Source: Rivularia sp034931125 (GTDB lineage Bacteria > Cyanobacteriota > Cyanobacteriia > Cyanobacteriales > Nostocaceae). Taken from it: a stretch of DNA of 64,000 bases. Below are positions 53,231 to 61,514 of the stretch, one piece after another (positions within the stretch are counted from its first letter, which is position 1; the number at the start of each line of letters is the position of its first letter). The notes below the pieces were generated by a model that did no database searches, was not told where the DNA came from, and was given only the letters and a program-made list of their open reading frames with translations. The translations under genes and the position numbers were made by a program. The stretch spans positions 1-64,000 of the forward strand of contig NZ_JAYGHM010000026.1 in assembly GCF_034931125.1 (NCBI RefSeq). Direction: 5' to 3'.

Positions 53231-55969
53231 TCAGTTAATAGGGTCAAAACTATTAACCAAGAAAGATACTACAACCATTGGCAATCCAAGAAATAGGCAA
53301 ATTAACCATTGATTCAAGTTTAGTGGTGCCGTATAAAATAAGCTATTCATCAAATTCCATTGACTAAAAATTATCTGCAAAATTACAGTACAAGCGATTC
53401 CAATTCCTATTGCTGAGGCATCGCTAACTGTCTGCTTGATGCCACGAAGTTTATTGATAACAGCACTTCCGAATTGACTAATACTTAAAAGATAAAAAAT
53501 TCTTCCTCCTACTAAAGCCTGAATTGCCATTGTTCTGGCTAAATCGATATTTCCTGTGGTTTGTCGTATCCATTCAAAAACGCCAAAAATCAAAATCCAA
53601 TTAAAGACTGAAATTGCCAGGATGCGTTTGATTAGACTTTGGGAAAGTAACGGTTCGCGAGGATTACGTGGTGGTTTTTGCATCACCCCAAGATACTTTG
53701 GCTCAAAGGCTAAAGGTATAGTCATGGTGATAGAGTTAACCATATTTAACCACAGAACTTGTAAAGATAAAATCGGCAATTCTCTGGCAAACAGTACACT
53801 AATCAAAATCGTCATCGATTCACCGCCATTGACAGGTAAGATAAAAGCGATCGCTTTGAGCAAGTTCTGATAAACAGTGCGCCCTTCCTCAACTGCTGCT
53901 TCTATGGACGCAAAATTATCATCGGTTAAAATCATGTCAGAGGCTTCTTTTGCTACCTCTGTACCTGCACCTCCCATCGCAATACCAATATCTGCCTGCT
54001 TGAGAGCGGGCGCATCGTTGACACCATCCCCCGTCATCGCGACGACTTCACCTTTTGATTGTAATGCTTCGACGATACGGAGTTTTTGCTCTGGAGCAAC
54101 GCGAGCAAAAACCATTCCATCTTCTATAGCCATAGCGAGTTCTGATTTACCCATTTGAGCAAGTTCGCTTCCTGTAAAAGCCAGAACTTCGCCGTTTTTG
54201 TTGAAGCCCATAGTTTGAGCTATTGCTTGAGCAGTTACTGCATGGTCGCCTGTAATCATTTTGACTTGGATACCAGCTTCTTGACAGGCTTGTACCGCCT
54301 TGATTGCTTCTGCTCTAGGCGGATCGATCATCCCCTGCAATCCCAAGAAAATCAAATCATTTTCGATGTCTGTATGGTCAAGGGAATCCTGAGTAACTGG
54401 CATGGATTTTTTTGCAAACGCTAATACCCGTAAACCAAGATTCGCCATTGCATCAACTTTTTGATGCACCGTTTGTGCATCCACAGGGGTAAGGTTTCCC
54501 TCTGCATCTAACCAAAGTTGACAACGTTTAAGAATAGCTTCAACTGAGCCTTTAATGTAAATAATTTTGTGTTTTTGTTTATTTGGCAATGACGAAGTTT
54601 CATGTAAAGTTGCCATGTATTGGAACTCAGATTCAAAGGGTATAACATCCAATCTGGGCATTTTCTGTTCTAAGCTGCTGCGGGTATATCCAGCCTTATT
54701 GGCAACGGCTATCAACGCTCCTTCTGTTGGGTCGCCAACAATCTCCCACTGCTCGTCTTTTTTTTCTAGATGCGAGTCATTACATAAAAATCCGGCTTTT
54801 AAACATTCTTTAAGAGCAGCACAATTATCCCAGTTTAATGCTTTTTCATTGAGTAAAATTTCTCCTTGTGGAGCATAGCCTACACCAGTCACAGTGTAAT
54901 TTTGACTTCCGGCATATATCGATTGTACAGTCATCTGGTTTTCAGTGAGTGTACCAGTTTTGTCAGAGCAAATAACTGTAGCACTACCAAGAGTTTCGAC
55001 TGCTGGTAATTTGCGAACAATTGCATGACGACGTGCCATGCGGGAAACACCTATTGCTAATGTAACCGTAACAACTGCTGGCAACCCTTCAGGAATAGCA
55101 CTGACTGCAAAGGCGATCGCAGCTTCAAACATCTCTGCCCAAGAGTAGCCGTATCCTAGTCCAACCGCAAACATCAATGCTGCTATCCCTAAAATGATAT
55201 AGAGCAAAGTACGGCTGAATTTGTCAAACTTGCGAGTTAATGGAGTTTTGAGGCTGTTTCCCTGCTCCATTAGCTGGGAAATACGCCCAGCTTCTGTAGT
55301 ATCTCCAATGGCAACAATAATGCCCTTGCCAATGCCAAAGGTGACAAAACTACCCGCATAAGCCATATTAGTGCGTTCTGCTAAAGGTGCATCTAGACTG
55401 AGTAGTTGCGTGTTTTTTTCAATTGCAATTGATTCACCCGTGAGTGCTGATTCATTCACTTGCAGATTCCGTACTTGCACCAGACGTAAATCGGCTGGTA
55501 CTTTGTCTCCGGAAGCTAGTAGAACCATATCCCCCGGAACTAACTCTGTTGATGGAATCTGCATCTTTTGACCATCGCGAATGATGGTTGCATTTGTTTT
55601 TACCGAGGAAGCTAAGGCAGCGATCGCACTTTCAGCTTTAGACTCTTGCACAAAACTAATAATGGCGTTAATCAGGGTTACACCCCAAATCACCCCAGCA
55701 TTCACCCATTGCCCTAAAAACGCCTTGATTGCACCTGCTATCAATAAGATGTACAGCAGGGGTTGGTTAAATTGTAAGATAAATCGTAGCAATGGACTCT
55801 TACCTGGCTTGCTCTTGAGTTCATTTTCACCAAAATGTTCCCGTTTTTTCGTCGCAACAGCAGAAATTAAACCAGTTTCTAAATTAGAATCTAAATGTCG
55901 AGTTATTTCTTGTACAGATAGATGATGCCATTGAGTTGACCGAATTATCTCTCTTTGTGTTGCTGTCAT
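53231..55969 (-). CDS. P-type cation-transporting ATPase (type II, Ca2+-ATPase-like)
   Basis: 912 residues: N-terminal cation-ATPase domain, actuator loop LTGES (176-180), M4 motif IPEGLPAVV (292-300), phosphorylation site Asp336 (CSDKTGTLTENQM), nucleotide-binding KGSVEAIL, hinge TGDGVNDAPALKQADIGIAMG, and six C-terminal helices including VLWLNMVNSITMTIPLAFEP. The PEGLP motif and overall layout indicate the PMR1/SERCA/PacL group (Ca2+ or Mn2+), although other type II ions are possible. A TCAC box in the correct orientation lies about 109 bp upstream (56078-56097). Inner (or thylakoid) membrane. Confidence 0.9.
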   Translation of the reverse strand: MTATQREIIRSTQWHHLSVQEITRHLDSNLETGLISAVATKKREHFGENELKSKPGKSPLLRFILQFNQPLLYILLIAGAIKAFLGQWVNAGVIWGVTLINAIISFVQESKAESAIAALASSVKTNATIIRDGQKMQIPSTELVPGDMVLLASGDKVPADLRLVQVRNLQVNESALTGESIAIEKNTQLLSLDAPLAERTNMAYAGSFVTFGIGKGIIVAIGDTTEAGRISQLMEQGNSLKTPLTRKFDKFSRTLLYIILGIAALMFAVGLGYGYSWAEMFEAAIAFAVSAIPEGLPAVVTVTLAIGVSRMARRHAIVRKLPAVETLGSATVICSDKTGTLTENQMTVQSIYAGSQNYTVTGVGYAPQGEILLNEKALNWDNCAALKECLKAGFLCNDSHLEKKDEQWEIVGDPTEGALIAVANKAGYTRSSLEQKMPRLDVIPFESEFQYMATLHETSSLPNKQKHKIIYIKGSVEAILKRCQLWLDAEGNLTPVDAQTVHQKVDAMANLGLRVLAFAKKSMPVTQDSLDHTDIENDLIFLGLQGMIDPPRAEAIKAVQACQEAGIQVKMITGDHAVTAQAIAQTMGFNKNGEVLAFTGSELAQMGKSELAMAIEDGMVFARVAPEQKLRIVEALQSKGEVVAMTGDGVNDAPALKQADIGIAMGGAGTEVAKEASDMILTDDNFASIEAAVEEGRTVYQNLLKAIAFILPVNGGESMTILISVLFARELPILSLQVLWLNMVNSITMTIPLAFEPKYLGVMQKPPRNPREPLLSQSLIKRILAISVFNWILIFGVFEWIRQTTGNIDLARTMAIQALVGGRIFYLLSISQFGSAVINKLRGIKQTVSDASAIGIGIACTVILQIIFSQWNLMNSLFYTAPLNLNQWLICLFLGLPMVVVSFLVNSFDPIN

Positions 55970-56077
55970 CTTATTCGCCCTTATATTTAAGATTTGCAGT
56001 GAAAATCTAAGACTATTAGCTATTGTTGTAATTTTTAGCTAATTATTAAAGTTGATCTGTATATCTACTATTAGAGA

Positions 56078-56097
56078 CAAATGTGATTCAAAAGTGA
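56078..56097 (-). promoter_or_regulatory. Island box 8: TCAC-N7-TCACATTT on minus strand
   Basis: Read on the minus strand: TCAC at 56097 and 56086, then ATTT; 109 bp before the ATPase start. It is the only box on this strand and it points at the only boxed minus-strand gene, which argues that the motif is functional and oriented. Confidence 0.6.
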
Positions 56098-56178
56098 GTC
56101 TATTAAAATTCAGAATTTAAATTGAATGTCGGACATAATTCGAGTCATGGTAGTTGCAGCTTCCCCAGTCATCAGAAT

Positions 56179-56245
56179 GGGAGCAACGCGATTTTGTGAA
56201 AACCAGTGCGATACACCTTCGGTGTCGGCTTCGCCTATCGCCAAA
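56179..56245. repeat. Inverted 23-bp repeat followed by GCGATA...TATCGC palindromic element
   Basis: 56179-56201 is the exact inverse of 58227-58249. It is followed by 56209-56245, a palindromic element with outer arms GCGATA and TATCGC, an inner hairpin acaccttcggtgt and a second hairpin ggcttcgcc. The same element occurs at 63929-63968 and a relative at 59699-59757. Confidence 0.6.
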
Positions 56246-56308
56246 TTAACACCTAGGAACAAAACAAAAAAATAACATGACATATAGTATAAATACATAA
56301 GCGAGAGG

Positions 56309-56343
56309 AATAAGGAGTTGCAGCTTTGCTGCAACTCCTTATT
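56309..56343. repeat. Perfect palindrome, 16-bp arms with TTT loop
   Basis: Arms aataaggagttgcagc (56309-56324) and gctgcaactccttatt (56328-56343). It has the same design (GC-TTT-GC apex) as 58102-58134 on the other side of the ISKra4 remnant, though the arm sequence differs. Confidence 0.6.
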
Positions 56344-57101
56344 CTTTGAGAACAAAAAAAGGTAAGATTCCCTATGATAAAGGGTTTTATGGCTCAAAAC
56401 TCTCTACTCATGGGGTGCTTACCTTTTAGGTATAAAATATATGCAACTCTAGATTTAAGCAAATATGAAGGAGGAATTCAAAGACAATGTTACGAAAATT
56501 TTAGAATTGACTGATGCTGAAAATTGGGATGGAGTAGAAATAAAAAATAAAGAAGAGGAAATAAGAAATATTGCTCTAATTTATCGCATATCAATGTGTA
56601 GCAATTATGAACGTATAATCTTTCTCATAGTACGTTAGCTATCAATACAGCAAACAAGAAAACACAAGGATGGTGGCGTATAAAAACAAAAAATCACGGA
56701 TATAAAAATCGTCAGATATTAACTATAGGAAATGTAGAATTAAGTCTCAAGTTGCCTTACGTTGTGGAACGTAATAATAAGAATAATCAAACAAGCAAGA
56801 CTTTAAATCAAGGATTTTGTCCCTTTTTAAGGTGGCTAGGTATGGAAGAAGGAATTACTCCTCTGGTATGGTCAACTGTTGCTGGCGGATGGCGCAATAA
56901 GTTCATCATTTGACGCTGCACGTCAAACATTAATAGATTGGGGTATTCATCCACCGTTTAAAACGTATAGAACGCCTTACTTATTGTTTTGGTAAAATTG
57001 GATTGAGCCTACGTGAATCAAAAATATTTAATCTTAATATTGGTAATTTATTACCAGGTGATACATTAAAAGGTCAACGGGTAGTTATAGCTGCTGATGG
57101 T

Positions 57102-57156
57102 GAGTCCAGTCGGCGGTGTCGGTTTCCGTCCCGTCGAACTGGCGAACCCGAAGGGT
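57102..57156 (+). repeat. Palindromic insert 1 (55 bp) inside the ISKra4 transposase
   Basis: Removing 57102-57156 restores the reading frame A-D-G-G-R-T-R-I-R. The insert starts GAG, ends cgaacccgaagggt, and lies directly after a GGT codon; the terminal GGT repeats the target GGT. Confidence 0.65.
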
Positions 57157-57772
57157 GGAAGAACTAGAATTCGTATTGATAAAAAAGGTCGTAAAAATTC
57201 TAAGACAAACAGGCATGGTTCTACTGGAGAATGGATTGAACCGAAAGTTTTGACGATTTATAGTGTAGATGAAAAAGGTAAAAAAATTAAAAATGGTGAA
57301 ATTCCAATTGTAAATGATGGAAAGAGATGAAGATTACAAAGAATTTCTCAAAATCCTCGAAATGTATCTTGTTAGTTTAGGAATAAATAAAGCGAAACAA
57401 GTTTTATTAATTGCTGACGGAGCAGAATGGATATGGAAACATATTCCTCCTCTTCTTGAAAAATTAAATTGCCCATTAGAAACTTATCATCTGTTAGATT
57501 TTTATTACGCAACTGAACATCTGCAAATATTTGCAGATAATATTTTTTCTAAAGAAACAGAACGGAAGCCTTTGTGTAAAGAAACTCGTTCTGCATTAAA
57601 AAAAGGTAAAATAAATTCTATTATTCAAGACATGAATAAACTAAGTTTGGAATTGACTGGCGAGCGTCGTAAAAATTTAGATAGAGTTAGGAATTATTTT
57701 ATCAAAGGGAATAAAGAAGGATGTTTCAATTATCATAAAATTTCCAAAATTAAACTACCTATTGGTAGCGGT

Positions 57773-57828
57773 GAGGCAGTGCGTTGCGGGGGTTCCCCCC
57801 GTTGTAGCAGCTGCCGAACCCGAAGGGT
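57773..57828 (+). repeat. Palindromic insert 2 (56 bp) inside the ISKra4 transposase
   Basis: Removing 57773-57828 restores G-S-G-A-V-E-S-L-I-R. As with insert 1 it follows a GGT, begins GAG and ends cgaacccgaagggt, with a central gggggttcccccc palindrome. Confidence 0.65.
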
Positions 57829-58101
57829 GCTGTGGAAAGTTTAATTCGCCAAGCTGTTAACTTACGCCCTGATTGGAAATAGCAAATTTTGGTTAAAAAA
57901 TAATGCTGAAAATTTTGTTACACGCTCGTTGTCAATGGATTGCTGACTGTTGGAATAATTTCTGTGATTCTATTTTAACTGCACTCGTTAAGCCGATACA
58001 GATTGCATAAATTATACCAAATATTCTTTTTTTCTCTTTATTATGTAATTATCAGCACCCTTCCGCTGGGGTATTTTTTGCTGACTTTATATCTATAACT
58101 T

Positions 58102-58134
58102 AGAGATGTGTGCCGCTTTGCGGCACACATCTCT
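58102..58134. repeat. Perfect palindrome, 15-bp arms with TTT loop
   Basis: Arms agagatgtgtgccgc (58102-58116) and gcggcacacatctct (58120-58134). Companion of 56309-56343; both flank the transposase remnant. Confidence 0.6.
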
Positions 58135-58242
58135 TGTCTCACACAGTATTATTACTCTAATGATATGTGTCATTTATATTTTTATTACTGATGTTTGTTG
58201 TTAGCGATCGCGATAAAACTGGTTGATTTCACAAAATCGCGT

Positions 58243-58371
58243 TGCTCCCTGTCTCCTCAAGGGTAGGGTTTTCACTTACATAGAGGGAATAGTTATATCC
58301 TCGTATTACTACGGAATACCTTAGCCATACTTCCCTATTTTCTAGGGGTTTCTACTAAGAACGAGTCGCAC
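58243..58371 (-). mobile_element. Group II intron fragment (same family as intron A), 5' end only
   Basis: Starts GTGCGACTCG reading down from 58371, directly after the exon codon ATG of the 58372-58593 gene (NPHGYM). The first 50 nt match intron A at 29277 (GTGCGGCTCG... AGGGAGTATG). Homology ends near 58250 at the 23-bp inverted repeat. No ORF, no 3' end; dead. Confidence 0.6.
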
Positions 58372-58593
58372 CATGTAACCATGAGGATTCCGTTCTCCAT
58401 TGTAAGGAATCTCAACTCCTGGATGAATAATTGGTATCCAAAATAAGCACCATTCCTGCGGTGTCATAGGTTCTAATATTCCGAACAATATCTCTTGGCT
58501 ATCGGGTTTATTTTGCGTTCTTAGCAATATAAATTTTGCGAACCAACGAGGGATTTTTTTAGTGTTCGTTTGCGGTTCTTGACGACATTGCAT
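58372..58593 (-). pseudogene. Unknown short protein interrupted by group II intron fragment
   Basis: 74 codons up to the intron: MQCRQEPQTNTKKIPRWFAKFILLRTQNKPDSQEILFGILEPMTPQEWCLFWIPIIHPGVEIPYNGERNPHGYM. No family recognised. The reading frame continues spuriously into the intron (VRLVLSRNP). On the same strand as the coiled-coil gene upstream (58701), 107 bp away, so originally perhaps one plasmid-type operon. Confidence 0.45.
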
Positions 58594-58700
58594 ATTACTT
58601 ATTTATGAATGGTTGTTTTATTTAGTCATGCCAACTGAAATGCCATTAATTAATTGTTAATCAAAGGCAACGTTTTACAAGAATCTAATTTGCTCTCAAT

Positions 58701-59698
58701 TTAAAAAGGAATCTCTGAAGATTGATAATTAGGATGCGATGCTTTCAAATCCGAGATAAAAGCAGTTAGAGCATGAATTCCCGTGTACAAAGTTCCACTT
58801 TTTGTTTGATATCCTTTACCACTCCAACCATTCCAGCCCAGATTTTCTCCAATAGAGCCAAATTCAGCTATTACCGAGTTAGATTTTGATTTCTGCTGCA
58901 AAACTTCATGATGTTTCCTGCTCATTACTTGAAGCTGAGTTAATTCCTGTTCTCTTTGGGAAAGTACGTTATTTAAGCGCTCGACTTCTGACATTAATGG
59001 CTCAATACTTTTCTCTAACTTCTTGTTAACCACCTTTGCAGCTTGCTTATTTAAGGTATTACCCCAGCTATCTTTGTTTGAATCTTCGAGGGCTTTTTCT
59101 AAGTCTTTTATTCGTTGTTGGAGTTGGTTATTTTGATCTACTAAACTACGTACAGACTGCAATTCGTTATATGAAGCTATTAATTGCTCGATTAGTTCAT
59201 GTTTGGCTTGTTCCATCTGAGTCGCGTGTTTTTGCGCCGCAATTATTTCCTCTTTTGCTGCTTTTAGCGCTGCATCGCGAATTTCTACAAATTTTCTGAC
59301 TGCTTCTTCGGCTCTCTCTTTGTCTCGTTGTGCTAAAGCTTCGGTGATTTTCTGTTCCACTTGGGCTGGTGTAAACATTTCTTTTGGAGAAGCTGGTTTT
59401 ATATCACTACGAAGGGATTCTGGCTGAATTTGATGTGGTTTGAACAGATGTTTTACTTCCATACCCTGAGAAACTGTATGGTCAAGTAGAACCCAGAAAT
59501 CATTGTTCCATTCGGAAATTATTATCCCGCTATAACCAGTCCAACCCCTATCATCACTTTTGATTACAATTCTCATTCCAGGAGTGAGGAGTGGGGGAGC
59601 GCAACAGTGGGGGAGTGGGGGAATATTGTTCGATTTCCCCTGTTCTACCTGTCGCTCTCTCTCCCGCTCCTCTTTCACTTGTGCAGCTGTTATCTTTG
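58701..59698 (-). CDS. Coiled-coil protein, C-terminal part of a gene split by a palindromic element
   Basis: The main frame ends at 58701. Conventional starts are GTG 59678 or ATG 59576 (MRIVIKSDDRGWTGY). Upstream the frame is open (KITAAQVKEERERERQ) into the palindrome at 59699. Features: SH3-like segment (GMRIVIKSDDRGWTGYSGIII), a long coiled coil (about 110-270, EKALEDSNKDSW, ERLNNVLSQREQELTQLQ), and a C-terminal GIGENLGWNGWSGKGYQTKSGTLYTGIHALTAFISD. The gene upstream (60158-59751) ends in the same palindrome, so the two were probably one protein of about 470 residues. Plasmid-type gene in cyanobacteria; function unknown. Confidence 0.6.
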
Positions 59699-59757
59699 GC
59701 GATAAGCCGTTCGGACATGCGCTTCGCGATCTGCTTGCAGCAGCGCTTCGCTATCGC
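59699..59757. repeat. GCGATA...TATCGC palindromic element splitting a coding sequence
   Basis: Outer arms gcgata (59699-59704) and tatcgc (59752-59757), with inner gcgcttcgcgatctgcttgc-type hairpins. Same outer arms as 56209-56245 and 63929-63968. The flanks read as halves of one protein. Confidence 0.6.
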
Positions 59758-60158
59758 ACTAGCTCTTTTACTAAATCATGGCTGACCTTAGTTAGTTGAC
59801 GTAGCGCTGATACGCTCCATTTTTGGACGTTTTGACGGATGAGACGCTGCGTCCTTGAAGGCAATTTCTCAAACCAGGCATAAATTTCCATTGCGCTTTT
59901 AGCGAAATAACGCGAAGAACCAAAGTCATCGGATATCAGCCATTGTTCAAATACTTTCTTACCGTTTGGGCAATGAGCAATACAGTCATAATATAAATCC
60001 CACAAAGCTTTACCGCTTCCTAGTAAGCCATCGAAGGTTTGACGAACGAAACCCACAAAGTTTCCAAGGGTCGATTTTGCTTTATTTTGTAAATCGGGTT
60101 TAGCAAATTTTGCGTAATCAAAAGTGTACGCTAGTGCAAAAGGCGCAGTTGTGTTCAT
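59751..60158 (-). CDS. Unknown protein, N-terminal part of the split gene
   Basis: I prefer ATG 60158 (MNTTAPFALAYTFDYAKFAKPDL), giving about 135 residues; a longer frame from 60302 lacks support. Contains LQNKAKSTLGNFVGFVRQTFDGLLGSGKALWDLYYDCIAHCPNGKKVFEQWLISDDFGSSRYFAKSAMEIYAWFEKLPSRTQRLIRQNVQKWSVSALRQLTKVSHDLVKEL-like sequence, mostly helical. It resembles plasmid-borne cyanobacterial proteins but I cannot name a function. Ends inside the palindromic element. Confidence 0.55.
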   Translation of the reverse strand: MNTTAPFALAYTFDYAKFAKPDLQNKAKSTLGNFVGFVRQTFDGLLGSGKALWDLYYDCIAHCPNGKKVFEQWLISDDFGSSRYFAKSAMEIYAWFEKLPSRTQRLIRQNVQKWSVSALRQLTKVSHDLVKELVR

Positions 60159-60427
60159 AATAGAGATAGATGTTCCGAATAAGAGATAAATGTCTTTTTT
60201 AGAGATGTTTCTTTCTATTTGGATAAACCAAGTCCTCCGTTTTGATTGCGAGTCGTGGCGGGGGACTTTGGTGTTTAAAACCAAGTTGCAAAATCTCCTC
60301 AAGCAATGCTTAAATGCAGTGCTGGGAATATTTTTATTTCTATACCTAAAATCATATCACACAATCACACACTCAGACAGTCAGATAATCACATGATTAT
60401 TTGTATTATTTATTTGTATTATTAGTT

Positions 60428-60628
60428 ATGGCTAGGAAAACCAGAACGGAGAGACTTACCCTTTCTATGGAAGAAAAATTAAAGCGGCGTTTTAATACCG
60501 TGTGTACCTGGAAAGGCATAAACATGAGTGATATTGCCCATGAGTTAATTGAAAAGTGGGTTGAGGAGAATGCACCACCAGGTCTTCTTAGCCAAGAAGA
60601 AGATTCAGATGGGAATAAAAAAAGTTAA
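60428..60628 (+). CDS. Ribbon-helix-helix-like small protein
   Basis: 66 residues from ATG 60428: MARKTRTERLTLSMEEKLKR, then RFNTVCTWKGINMSDIAHEL and IEKWVEENAPPG. A beta strand (RTERLTLSM) followed by two helices is the RHH (CopG/ParG-like) pattern. Such proteins pair with plasmid partition or toxin genes; no ParA or toxin is visible next to it. Divergent from the 60158 gene. Confidence 0.6.
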   Translation: MARKTRTERLTLSMEEKLKRRFNTVCTWKGINMSDIAHELIEKWVEENAPPGLLSQEEDSDGNKKS

Positions 60629-60885
60629 GTCGTCTTGTTTATAGTTAAAGTAGATGATCGAGTTAAAAATGCTTGCGGAGCAAAAAATATCTGTATGCTA
60701 AATCCTTTCTCACTTCCAACACTACCGAACGGAAAAAGTTTCCGTTCGGTTACTATGTAAATATTAATACAAGTATTGTTCCTATTAAAACAATTGTTTG
60801 TAAGTAAAAATGGATACAAATAAACAACTGCTATATTAAAATACACTTCACTATATAGCGTAATTAAAGTTGGGAGCAATAGTGA

Positions 60886-61183
60886 GTGGAAAGCAGTACA
60901 GTAGGAAACCGTTGGGCATTTTTAGTTGGAGTAAATCGTTATAGTGACCCTAACTTTAGTAGGTTAAAGTTCTGTGTCAATGATGTCAAAGCTTTAGAAC
61001 AAATTCTTAATTACTTGGGTTATCAAGTAGTTTGTCTCCACGATGAATTGAACTCGGATGACCATCGGTTTCCCACTCGCGATAACATCGAAGCTGAATT
61101 AAAAGGACTTTGCAGTCAAATAGCACCTGATGATTTACTTTGGGTGCATTTCGCTTGTCACGGTACCCAGGTAAATAAGGGGA
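60886..61183 (+). pseudogene. Caspase-fold (metacaspase-like) N-terminal fragment cut by group II intron
   Basis: GTG 60886: ESSTVGNRWAFLVGVNRYSDPNFSRLKFCVNDVKALEQILNYLGYQVVCLHDE, then TRDNIEAELKGLCSQIAPDDLLWVHFACHGTQVNKG. This is the first part of a p20 domain with the catalytic His in FACHGT; the catalytic Cys would lie further on. A group II intron begins at 61184 within the next codon. The 3' exon is not found, because the intron itself is cut by an IS element. Confidence 0.75.
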
Positions 61184-61514
61184 GTGCGACCTGAAAGGTC
61201 AATTAAACTGAGACTCCGAGTCTTTCTGGGCTTTCTACCCCAGACCTCCGTAGAGTATTCCGTATTCTAACGGTACGTCACTCCCCTCGTAGGTAACGAA
61301 ACAGTCGGAGTGCAGACGCTAAAAGTAGCCATAGCTGCCAGGGTCAGGCAGTGAGGAGCAAGGGGGAAAGATGTAGAAGGGTGAACACAGTCTAAGGTAT
61401 TGATTAAATCACGTCACTTTAGAACGAGCTAAATGACTCCTGAAAAGCTCGAACCAAAACGGTAAATAGGTGGTTGTTATGTTTTCCTTTCATAACAACG
61501 TAGAAACGTAACTC
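61184..61514 (+). mobile_element. Group II intron B family, second copy, 5' fragment
   Basis: Starts GTGCGACCTGAAAGG. About 320 nt align with 28515-28190 (minus strand) with only scattered differences. Exon before it, caggtaaataagggga, resembles the exon before the first copy. Ends at 61514 where the IS4-family element begins. Confidence 0.75.

Larger units (their letters stand above)
56464..58010 (+). pseudogene. ISKra4-family transposase, decayed and split by two palindromic inserts
   Basis: Fragments in several frames: MKEEFKDNVTKILELTDAENWDGVEI from 56464; then a frameshift near 56630 and AINTANKKTQGWWRIKTKNHGYKNRQILTIGNVELSLKLPYVVER; a further shift; then VVIAADG, RTRIRIDKKGRKNSKTNRHGSTGEWIEPKVLTIY (about 57080-57330); KEFLKILEMYLVSLGINKAKQVLLIADGAEWIWKHIPP...LLDFYYATEHL to IGSG; and AVESLIRQAVNLRPDW after the second insert. 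These are the conserved regions of ISKra4 transposases. Not functional. Confidence 0.75.

Noticed and set aside
33906..56097. Interpretation of the TCAC boxes as RpaB HLR1 or PhoB/SphR boxes
   Set aside because: HLR1 is built on TTACA units and the cyanobacterial Pho box on CTTAACCT-like units; neither matches TCAC-N7-TCACATTT, although spacing is similar.
56110..56397. 95-aa minus-strand frame
   Set aside because: It spans two palindromic repeats and has no protein-like conservation.
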